From Primulina eburnea (taxonomy: Eukaryota > Streptophyta > Magnoliopsida > Lamiales > Gesneriaceae), in contig NC_133105.1 in NCBI RefSeq assembly GCF_022965805.1, forward strand, positions 1,550,001 to 1,614,000: a stretch of 64,000 bases of DNA, given 5' to 3'. A program made the translations under genes and the position numbers. Position 1 is the first letter of the stretch; every line of letters starts with the position of its first letter. This document shows positions 11,636 to 19,965 of the stretch, in pieces. Below the pieces are notes generated by a model. It ran no database searches. It was not told where the DNA came from and saw nothing but the letters and a program-made list of their open reading frames with translations.

Positions 11636-13240
11636 ATGGCAAATAGCAAGTACGAGTACGTGAAGTTATATGAGGTGGAGGATGAAGTCATGCCACCTAA
11701 TATTATCGTAGTTCGTGTTGACGGCAGAAATTTCTGCAGATTTTCTGAAGCGCATGAGTTTGTGAAGCCAAGTTGTAAGAAAGCATTGGAGTTGATGAAT
11801 GAGTGCGCCGGAGTTGTTTTAGAGCACTTCCCAGATATAATATTCTCCTATGGTTACAGTGATGAATTCAGTTTTGTATTCAAGAAGGAAACCAAGTTTT
11901 ATCAACGACGGGCCAGCAAAATCCTTTCCGTCATTGTGTCGTTCTTTACATCTGTTTATGTCACTAAGTGGAAAGAATTTTTTCCTGAAAAGGATTTAAG
12001 ATATTCTCCTTCATTTCGAGCACGTGTTATTTTATGTGCATCTGTGGAGGTTCTTCAAGCATATCTTGCATGGAGACAAAATGAATGCCACCTAAGTAAC
12101 CTGTATAATACTTGTCTATGGCAGTTGATTAAGGGTGGAAAACCTGAAAAGGAAGCACGAGAAATGCTGGAGGGATCTCATAAGCAAGACAAAAATGAGT
12201 TGCTTCACCAATGCTTTAATATCAACTATAAGAAAAGTATTCCACAGATATTTCGCCAAGGAACATGTGTTCTCAAGACAGAGGTTGAAGTTTGTGTGAA
12301 ATACAAAGATGATTGCTGTCCCATAAAGAGATCAAAAAGGAGGGTCACAATAGTTCACATGGAAAACATTGCGTCGAGACATTTCTGGAATGATCAGTTG
12401 TATCTTTTGAAGGAGCTAGGTCATTTTTCTAAAGATGTTAATAAAACCAAAACTGAGTATCTCAAGTCTTTTCAGTATCAGAGCAAGTTGTTGTTGTCCA
12501 CTTGGATTGTTATTCGTATTGATGGTTGCCATTTTCATAGGTTTTCCGAAGTTCATAAATTTGAGAAGCCAAATGATGAAGCAGCTCTCAACCTCATGAA
12601 TTCATGTGCAGTCGGCGTACTAGAAGAGTTTAATGATATTGTCTTCTCTTATGGGGTTAGTGATGAGTACAGCTTTGTTTTGAAGAAAGAGTCCCAACTA
12701 TATGGAAGGCGTGCCTGTGAAATAGTTTCCGCAATAGTATCTTATTTTTCATCGATGTACATCATGAAATGGAAGGATTTCTTCCCTCATAAAGAGATGA
12801 TGTACCCACCATATTTTGACGGCCGTGCTGTTTGCTACCCCTCCTCTCAAATCCTTCGAGATTATCTAGCATGGAGACAAGTCGATTGCCACATCAACAA
12901 TCACTACAATACGTGTTTCTGGATGCTTGTGAAGTCTGGAAAGACGAAAAGCACAGCTCAAACTTATTTGAAGGGTACTCAAGTTCAAGACAAAAATGAA
13001 CTTCTAGCTCAGTTATCCGGTACTGCCGATTATTACAACAAATTACCACCAATGTTCCGCCTGGGTTCTTCTGTTTACCGGAGTAAGGAAGAAAAGAAAA
13101 TCGTCGGCGATAAGGAAGATGGGGGTAGTATTGATAAAATATGCGAAAAAGTTGTCATTGAATATTGCAATATAATAGAGCTAGCTTATGGTTATGATTT
13201 AGATCCAACTCTCAATCTTAATAATTATTTTTTTGATTGA
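11636..13240 (+). CDS. Two-domain tRNA-His guanylyltransferase (Thg1), intronless
   Basis: A single open frame of 534 aa with two Thg1 domains in tandem, as known for plant Thg1. Thg1 adds the 5' G-1 to tRNA-His in a 3'-5' direction. Domain 1 (about 1-250) has the metal ligands Asp29 in RVDGRNF and Asp76-Glu77 in YGYSDEFSF, and an HLSNLYNTCLW motif. Domain 2 (about 285-500) has Asp296 in IDGCHFHRF, Asp343-Glu344 in YGVSDEYSF, and the CHINNHYNTCFWML motif. Oddities: domain 1 has SFRARVILCAS where domain 2 has YFDGRAVCYPS, and domain 2 has DGC where DGR is usual. The C-terminus after CNIIE does not look like the usual Thg1 end. It lies in the 5'UTR intron of the broken YTH copy; the leader before the ATG is pyrimidine-rich. 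Lack of introns suggests a retrocopy, which I infer. The ORF is intact. Confidence 0.9.
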   Translation: MANSKYEYVKLYEVEDEVMPPNIIVVRVDGRNFCRFSEAHEFVKPSCKKALELMNECAGVVLEHFPDIIFSYGYSDEFSFVFKKETKFYQRRASKILSVIVSFFTSVYVTKWKEFFPEKDLRYSPSFRARVILCASVEVLQAYLAWRQNECHLSNLYNTCLWQLIKGGKPEKEAREMLEGSHKQDKNELLHQCFNINYKKSIPQIFRQGTCVLKTEVEVCVKYKDDCCPIKRSKRRVTIVHMENIASRHFWNDQLYLLKELGHFSKDVNKTKTEYLKSFQYQSKLLLSTWIVIRIDGCHFHRFSEVHKFEKPNDEAALNLMNSCAVGVLEEFNDIVFSYGVSDEYSFVLKKESQLYGRRACEIVSAIVSYFSSMYIMKWKDFFPHKEMMYPPYFDGRAVCYPSSQILRDYLAWRQVDCHINNHYNTCFWMLVKSGKTKSTAQTYLKGTQVQDKNELLAQLSGTADYYNKLPPMFRLGSSVYRSKEEKKIVGDKEDGGSIDKICEKVVIEYCNIIELAYGYDLDPTLNLNNYFFD

Positions 13241-14525
13241 TTTTGTTTCCATTCATGCGGGTTACTGTAATGGCGAGCATGCTTCATTTTCATCTCTTGT
13301 GGGGGTTTCAACAGTGAAGTTCAATGCAGAATGTTTCAGCAGAGTGCACCAATCGGAAATGACAGTTCTGAGTTTACTTGATTTTATACTGTTTTTGAAG
13401 TCGTACGTGTTGGAATTTGAAGTTGCAAAATTTAATTGAATGTATTGTCTTCAGTGTTGATTATATTGCTGGAATGTGTATGATTTCTTTTTTGTGCGTG
13501 TTATGGTCTAAGTTACCTTTTATATCACTTGCGGTTTGTAAGAATGAAAGGTGAGTGAGTTGGCGGCAGCCACTGGTGAGATTGAAAGTTTTGTTTTTCC
13601 TGCAACACACACGCTTGTGACTTGATTTAGAACTTGGTCCTGTTGGCTAATATTTTGGCTGCAATTGATATGGCAATTAAAATTTCAAATAAAAATAATT
13701 TAAAGGTTGTTCAACATTATGGAAGGATGTATTTTCTGACGGGAGGTATAAACTCCATTGGCACTTGGAGCCCGCATCCTCGTCGTCTTGTTGTACTTTT
13801 GGAATTTTCACATTCACTAGTCTGGATTAACCAATTGCACTGATTGTTCAGACGAGTTATTGTCACACATGTTTGAAGTCATTATTAAATGACAGTACCT
13901 GTTGGTGATCAGTGTGTGTGTTTGTATAATTGGGTTAGATTCTTTTTCGGTTAATGCATACATGAGAAACTGTGTGCAACATACAAGATGTATGACTTTA
14001 GAGGTTTTACTGAAACTGCAACTTTCTCAAGTGGTTGTGTTGTTTTTTCACTATAATTTCTTTAAACTTGGTCTAGGTTTGGGCACGTTGGATTACACTG
14101 GATTCTCTTGAAATCATTTTAAGCTCTTTAGCCACTAAATTTCTTTTCTAGTTAAATAGTTTCTGTACAACTACATTTTTTGAAAAGAAAATTCAACGTT
14201 GTGCTAAAAGTAGATTGTCATTTTTTATGAATGGCAACATTTTCCATCATTGTTTTGCTTACAACGTCAATGCTAAGGAACATTCTAGTGTTATGAGATA
14301 TGAAATTGTTCACATTATATCCAAACTCGTGGTATTGTTCTCCACATAGGTTTTTATATATTTAGCTATGCTTGCTGTCACTGTATTGTCGGTACGTGGG
14401 CCTTATTTGCTCATTTTCTCTCCACTTCTTTTTCAAATTAGACCTTTTTAATTAGAGTTTGGTTGTTCTGAAGCAAATTTTCTGTCTAACCTTTAGTTTC
14501 TTAAATATTACTTCCTTGGACATAG
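13241..14525. other. Remainder of YTH 5'UTR intron, copy A
   Basis: Closely matches 18630-19957 of copy B across its length, with small indels. It begins exactly at the Thg1 stop region. It has no open reading frame shared by both copies and is intronic, although its first part is probably 3'UTR of Thg1. Confidence 0.7.
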
Positions 14526-15630
14526 GAGGTCAGATGGGCATGCCATCTACGGTAAAAGAAATTACACCCTTATTAATTCATCAGAGACTGAATGCATAAA
14601 AGACCAAGTGAAATCAAGGACTCCAGGTGAATGCCATTTAAGTTATTTATCTCATTATCAGTATTTTCTCATATAACAGTGAAATCTGTAGGTTTTAATT
14701 TTTGTAAGATAGCACGAGTTTTGAGTTTGCTATTTCTTGATTATTCTGTACTTATGAACGCCGTCTTTATTCTCACGTTTCCATCTTGGCATCAGGGCTT
14801 TGTTTTTTGTCTCTAGAACTTGCTGCTGTTCTTTTCAAACTTATTAATGTAGAGAGAATGAATATAGAGTTATTTAGCATACTTGGTCTGGATATGCCCT
14901 CAAAGATATGTTTTCTGACCTGGATGCTAAGTTTCAACTTTCATATTTAAATACTTTGATTATCTTTGGCAGCAAGTCCAAGATGTAAATTAAATGAGGA
15001 AGCTTCTCACTCAGGGGCAGACGCTCCACCGAATTCTTATGATGGAGTGGAACTTCGAATAAAATGAAGAGGGCTGAATTGAATAATACCAGATATTTTA
15101 TTATTAAGAGCTTGAATCATCAAATTATCCAATTGTCGATAAATCAAGGAATTTGGGCAACACAGGTCATGAATGAGACTATTCTTGAAGAAGCCTTTAT
15201 AGTAAGATCTCTTAATTTTTTATTCTTTTAAGATTATCAGGCACATTTCTAGGAAATGATTTTGGAATGTGAAATGTTTATTTTTTTGTGTTTTTGGAAC
15301 TGGAATAAGGCATTTTTCTACCATAGATGTCACGCCATGTTATATTATTTTTAATCATTTTATTCCTTGAAATTTGTTATGAATATTAAATAGTAGTAAA
15401 TTATTTTTTTGAATAGAAGATAATAATGGTACGAGGGAATGCGAAAGCCAGCTGAAAGTAAGTTTTTGGTAAGAATTGTTAAAGAATATGGTATGTCTAT
15501 GTTTCCACGAGAAAGAAATTTTTTTTCTGAAAGATAAAAAAGTATTACCTATATTATCTAGGTAAAAAATTTCCTGTTAGGAAATGGACGTTTAGTTTGA
15601 AGGTCTCATTCACCATCTCGTTTTATTCAG

Positions 15631-15979
15631 CTACACCTAAGGCGAGTTGGTGTGGAAGCTAAACCAGATGAAGTCCAAAAAGATGTACGTGGTAGGAGTA
15701 GCTCAAATGACCAAAATGATGGTACACATGCCGATGATGCACCAGAAGATGATAGGAGTGGACCTCCTCCATCTTCAGAAGATCCAAATTCCTGTAATCT
15801 TGATTGATAATCAAAGTTTCAGCAACACCCAGATATCCAATGTCAGCATTGAATGCTTCAAGCTAGCATTGGCGTCCGAAGTTCTTTCACGGCTATCGTG
15901 TGAGTGTATTGTTCATAATTTGCTTAATCTTCACCTAGGCACCTTGTACATTAACCAGAAGTGTTCTAAGGAAGTTTAG
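15631..15979 (+). pseudogene. Orphan copy of maspardin last exon
   Basis: Same splice acceptor (ttttattcag) and sequence as exon 8 of the maspardin gene (9637-9999), but without any upstream exons. A 15-bp stretch is missing around 15758, and a 4-bp duplication near 15800 (cttgattgataa against cttgataa) brings an early TGA into frame. The original stop TAG is still present at 15977-15979. It arose with the tandem duplication and is not expected to encode anything. Confidence 0.88.
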
Positions 15980-16329
15980 GCCGGTGCTGTAAATGTGTTC
16001 TTTGTCCACTGTCATCACCACTTGTAAGTTTTCCTGAGGGGAGATGTTTTGTCCTTAAATTTACGTTCTTGTGTGATAAATGTATGACTACTACCTTGGG
16101 TTGTATCAAAGCACGTTTTTCTTTACGGGTTTATCAATACATGAAAAATGTTAGTGCTGCGATTGTCCATGGAAAAATAAGTTGATTGAGGCATGCCAAA
16201 ATGGGTTGATTCGATCCAACTTGTATGACAATGGCATATAATGAATGAGTCATATCTGATTTCCAAGATTAATCGATCCGCTTTTTTCCTTACATCGGAA
16301 GCAACGAGGTTGAACAAGTAGCAGCCAAT

Positions 16330-16785
16330 CTAAGCAGCTTCATTTTGCTCTTGCTGACCGAGAAACCACTCGACGGGCCACCATTCGGGTTTAATGGTCT
16401 CTGTATTGACATCTTCCTGGTCTTTTATGGTTAAGTTTCCAGTCCCTTTGACCACGAGACCCAAGTGCAGCTGTGGAAGTGCCAGCTTTCTTTTGAGATG
16501 ATGCATCAATCACTTCGTTACCCGGAGCAAACTTTTGCTGGACCTCTGACCTAATAAATTCAGCTATCATAATTAGCATCAACAAAAAAGAACGGCTGTT
16601 CATATTATCATTGACAAGAACTCACCTACTCCACCATCATTCAGAAATCTGAGAGGGATCAAGCGCTTTCGGACAACTCCTCGATGGTACGTGTTAGCAA
16701 CAAGTTCTTGGCGAATGTAACAACCTTTGTTGAAGCTTATAGCATTTAGACCAGCCAGATTGTACTCTAGAGGAATTGCCGAACA
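16330..16785 (-). pseudogene. C-terminal fragment of IBA57-like GcvT-family transferase
   Basis: On the minus strand a first block reads [19 protein letters not shown] and then [11 protein letters not shown] (about 16785-16640). A GT donor follows, then an acceptor near 16555 and a second block with FAPGNEVIDASSQKKAG, STAALGSRG and, in another frame, LTIKDQEDV and EWWPVEWF ending at stop 16330-16332. This is the C-terminal half of the mitochondrial folate-binding IBA57/YgfZ protein used in 4Fe-4S cluster assembly (Arabidopsis At4g12130 type, from memory). It is broken: the N-terminal exons are absent, the family signature KGCYxGQE reads KGCYIRQE, and a deletion plus frameshift follows GSRG. 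Its Arabidopsis counterpart is near the maspardin and YTH genes, so this is probably a local relic rather than a distant capture. Confidence 0.8.
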
Positions 16786-17091
16786 TAGAACGATTGTTCA
16801 TTAAATAATAAGATAATGTTCGAAGATTAAATCTAAATACGTTCAAAATTAATATTCTTTACAAATCACATGAAAATAGTATAGCGGAATTAGCTAAAAT
16901 TGTATTTTCATATAATGTTGGTGGTATCTGCAAACTATCCTTTTCACTTGCGGGAACTAGATTTCAATGACTATATAGAAGAAGAAAACAGGAAAAAAAA
17001 AAATAGAGAAAGTTCTAATTATGGGAAATAAGTTGTATTCTTTTGTTTCATCTTTCATATATTTTATAACTACTTTTAGATCTTTAATTTG

Positions 17092-17274
17092 AGAGTAGGG
17101 TCTCTTGTGAGACGGTCTCACGAATCTTTATCTGCGAGACGGGTCAACCCTACCGATATTTACAATAAAAAATAATACTCTTGGCATAAAAAGTAATATT
17201 TTTTCATGGATAACCAAATAAAGATCTGTCTCACAAAATATGATCCGTGAGATCGTCTCACACAAGTTCTTGCC
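17092..17274 (+). mobile_element. Palindromic MITE-like repeat, copy 2
   Basis: Full-length family member: gagtagggtctcttgtgaga at the left, gatcgtctcacacaagttct at the right, with the usual AT-rich middle. It lies between the IBA57 fragment and the YTH promoter. Confidence 0.8.
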
Positions 17275-17898
17275 TTAATTTGATGTTAAATTTTCACAGG
17301 GGAAAGCGTTAATATGTAGTAAATTGTTAAAAAGTGAAGATTGGAGTGAATTTTGTGGAGTTTGAGAAGTTTTTTATGTTTGATTATGTCGAGTGCTTTT
17401 TAAAAAAAAAATTATTCTAATTAGTAAATTATGGTTGTTGGCTTGTGGACTATTATAATAATAACGTAAAGAATTGCTTGTATTGTGAATTTGTGATTTA
17501 TGAATATATTATGTTAATGTATGAGTTTTTGGATTCTGTTGCACTTACTTGGTTATTTTTTAAGAAAAAATTTGTACGATGAAGTTATCTCAAAAAAAGC
17601 AAATAAGTAACTATAAATAAAATTTAATTTTTTGAAAATTAAAAACCGATTAATTGAAAAATCGAAATAATTTCGATTTTTAACTGAACCGAACATAACT
17701 GTTTAATTTAGTTTGGTTCATCACCCTTAGTTGTTTGAGATTTCTGGTCTTTGTCCAGATGAAAAAAATTGAAAATAAGAGAATGATTAATGTGTCGAGT
17801 TTTTGTTAATACAAGGGCAATTTTCTAAATTATAAAGTTAGATGTAATTATCTAAAATTGATTAGGGTACAAAAGGTTGGTGAATACAATAAAGAAAA

Positions 17899-18075
17899 AA
17901 CTTGTGTAAGACGGTTTCAGGAGTCGTATTTTGTGAGAAAGATCTTTTATTTGTGTCATACATGAAAAATCATTATTTTTTATGCTAAAAGTATTAATTT
18001 TTATTGTGAATATCGGTAGGGTTGACATGTCTCACAGATAAAGATTCGTGAGGTCGTCTAACAAAAGACCTACTC
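17899..18075 (-). mobile_element. Palindromic MITE-like repeat, copy 3
   Basis: Same family in reverse orientation: starts aacttgtgtaagacggtttc, ends gtcgtctaacaaaagaccta. It is diverged at several of the GTCTCAC positions, so probably older than copy 2. Confidence 0.75.
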
Positions 18076-18429
18076 AAAAAATAACTAAGTCTGGGTAATC
18101 AAGTAAAAATTAGATCTTTTAATCTTACGTAATGATAATATCTAGTGAACCTCAATGTTATTGTTATGCTTTATTCTTAGAGTGACGAGCTTAATAAGAA
18201 ACAAAATTTTTGGGTTCAAAGTGACAATCATCCCGACCAAATCGAAAATCTAGGTTTGGTTTGATTATTGATTTGATTTAGTTTTACTATTTGGTAAAAG
18301 CAAACCGATTGCGATTAACATGAGTTGGTTCGAGTTTTGTTAAAAATCGAATCAATATGATCTTCTCAGCCTGGAACAAGTGATTTAACAAATACACATC
18401 ATTCTCCTGCAAATTCAAGTGTTCTTGTC

Positions 18430-18537
18430 TGAGAAGAGGAAAAAGAAAAAATAAAAAACCTAAGAGACTTTATTAAAACTCACACTCAAATCTTCTGCTC
18501 TTTAATCTATCTCCTATCCCTCCACATCTCCAACAAG
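18430..18537 (+). other. Untranslated first exon of the YTH gene
   Basis: Pyrimidine-rich leader ending in ctccaacaag before a gtatgt donor. The matching acceptor is gacatag at 19957, giving a 1.4-kb 5'UTR intron. It is conserved in copy A (to 11273), where the Thg1 gene occupies the same intron. The 5' edge is a guess. Confidence 0.55.
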
Positions 18538-19965
18538 GTATGTCGTTATGCTTTTCGGCTTCTGATGCTTATTTGTACGGGTATGCATTTTCCTGTGTAA
18601 TTGCTGTTTTCTTTTCGTTTTCCTTGATGATTTTTTGATTGATTTTGTTTCCATTCATGCGGTTTACTGTAATGGGGAGCATGCTTCATTTTCATTTCTT
18701 GTGGGGGTTTCAACGGTGAAGTTCAATGCAGAATGTTTCAGAAAAGTGCACCAATCGGAAACGACAGTTCTGGGTTAATTTGATTTTAGACTGTTTTTGA
18801 AGTTGTACGTGTTGGAATTTGAAGTTGCAAAATTTAATTGAATGTATTGTCTTCAGTGTTGATTATATTGCTGGGATGTGTATGATTTCTTTTTGTGCGT
18901 ATTATGGTCTAAGTTACCTTTTATATCACATGCGATTTGTAAGAATGAAAGGTGAGTGAGTTGGCGGCAGCCACTTGTGAGATTGAAAGTTTTGATTTTT
19001 CCTGCAGCACACACCCTTGTAACTCGATTTAGAACTTGGTCTGTTGGCTAATATTTTGGCTGCAGTTGATATATCAATTAAAATTTCAAATAACAATAAT
19101 TTAAAGGTTGTTTCAACATTATGGAAGGATGCATTTTCTAGATTGGCCAAATGACTTTTATGATGGGAGGTATAAACTCCATTGGCACTTGGAGCCCGCA
19201 TCCTCGTCGTCTTGTTGTACTTTTGGAATCTTCGCATTCACTAGTTTGGATTAACCAATTGCACGGATTGTTCAGACGAGTTATTGTCACACATGTTTGA
19301 AGTCATTATTAAATGACAGTACCTGTTGGTGATCAGTGTGTGTGTTTGTATAATTTGGTTAGATTCTTTTTCGGTTAATGCATATCATGAGAAACTGTGT
19401 GCTACATACAAGATGTGTGACTTTACAGGTTTCACTGAAACCGCAACTTTCTCAAGTGCTTGTGTCGTCTTTTTTTACTGTAATTTCTTTAATTTTGGTC
19501 TAGGTTTGGGCACGTTGGATTACTATTGGATTCTCTTGAAATCATTTTATGCTCTTTAGCCACTAAATTTCTTTTCTAGTTAAATAGTTTCTGTACAACT
19601 ACATTTTTTGAACAGAAAATTCAACATTTGTTAAAAGTAGATTGTCATTATTTATGAATTGCAACATTTTCCACCATTCTTTTGCTTACAATGTCAATGA
19701 TAAGGTACATTCTAGTGTTAATGAGTTATAAAATTGTTCACTATTATATCCAAACTTGTGGTATTGTTCTCCACATAGGTTTTTATATGTTTAGCTATGC
19801 TTGCTGTCACTGTATTATCGGTACTTGGGCCTTATTTGCTCATTTTCTCTCCACTTCTTTTTCAAATTAGACCTTTTTAATTAGAGTTTGGTTGTTCTGA
19901 AGCAAATTTTCTATGTCTAACCTTTAGTTTTTCATATAGTTGCTTCCTTGGACATAGGAGGTCAG

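Larger units (their letters stand above)
11153..15201 (+). pseudogene. Truncated YTH gene head (copy A), split by the Thg1 gene
   Basis: Matches the 5' part of the intact YTH gene. The untranslated first exon ends at 11273 before a gtacgt donor (intact copy 18537). The first coding exon is 14526-14626 with ATG at 14534, and the second is 14973-15201. Exon 1 lost one base (ccctta then ttaattc, against ccctta then gttgattc in the intact gene), which shifts the frame to an early stop. Exon 2 lost another base (ggagtggaac against ggagcaggaac). Everything after the exon 2 donor is missing; the sequence passes at about 15234 into a copy of maspardin intron 7. No YTH protein can be made here. The leader exon could still serve the nested Thg1 gene. 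Confidence 0.85.
9241..15234 (+). repeat. Tandem duplication copy A (maspardin tail to YTH head)
   Basis: This segment runs from intron 7 of the maspardin gene, through exon 8 and its 3' flank, to the first coding exons of a YTH gene. It is repeated in the same order at 15235-20657. The left edge matches copy B from caggtacatttctaggaaat (9241) onward. The right edge ends in the YTH intron after attctttta (about 15231), where it is joined directly to the start of copy B. Copy A contains the Thg1 gene and lacks the IBA57 fragment and most of the AT-rich spacer found in copy B. Exons look roughly 94-96% identical by eye. Confidence 0.85.
16786..18430. other. AT-rich spacer with two MITEs upstream of the YTH gene
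   Basis: No gene is visible apart from the two repeats listed separately. The last 150 bp (from about 18330) match copy A at 11080-11150 and are probably promoter and leader of the YTH gene. Confidence 0.5.
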
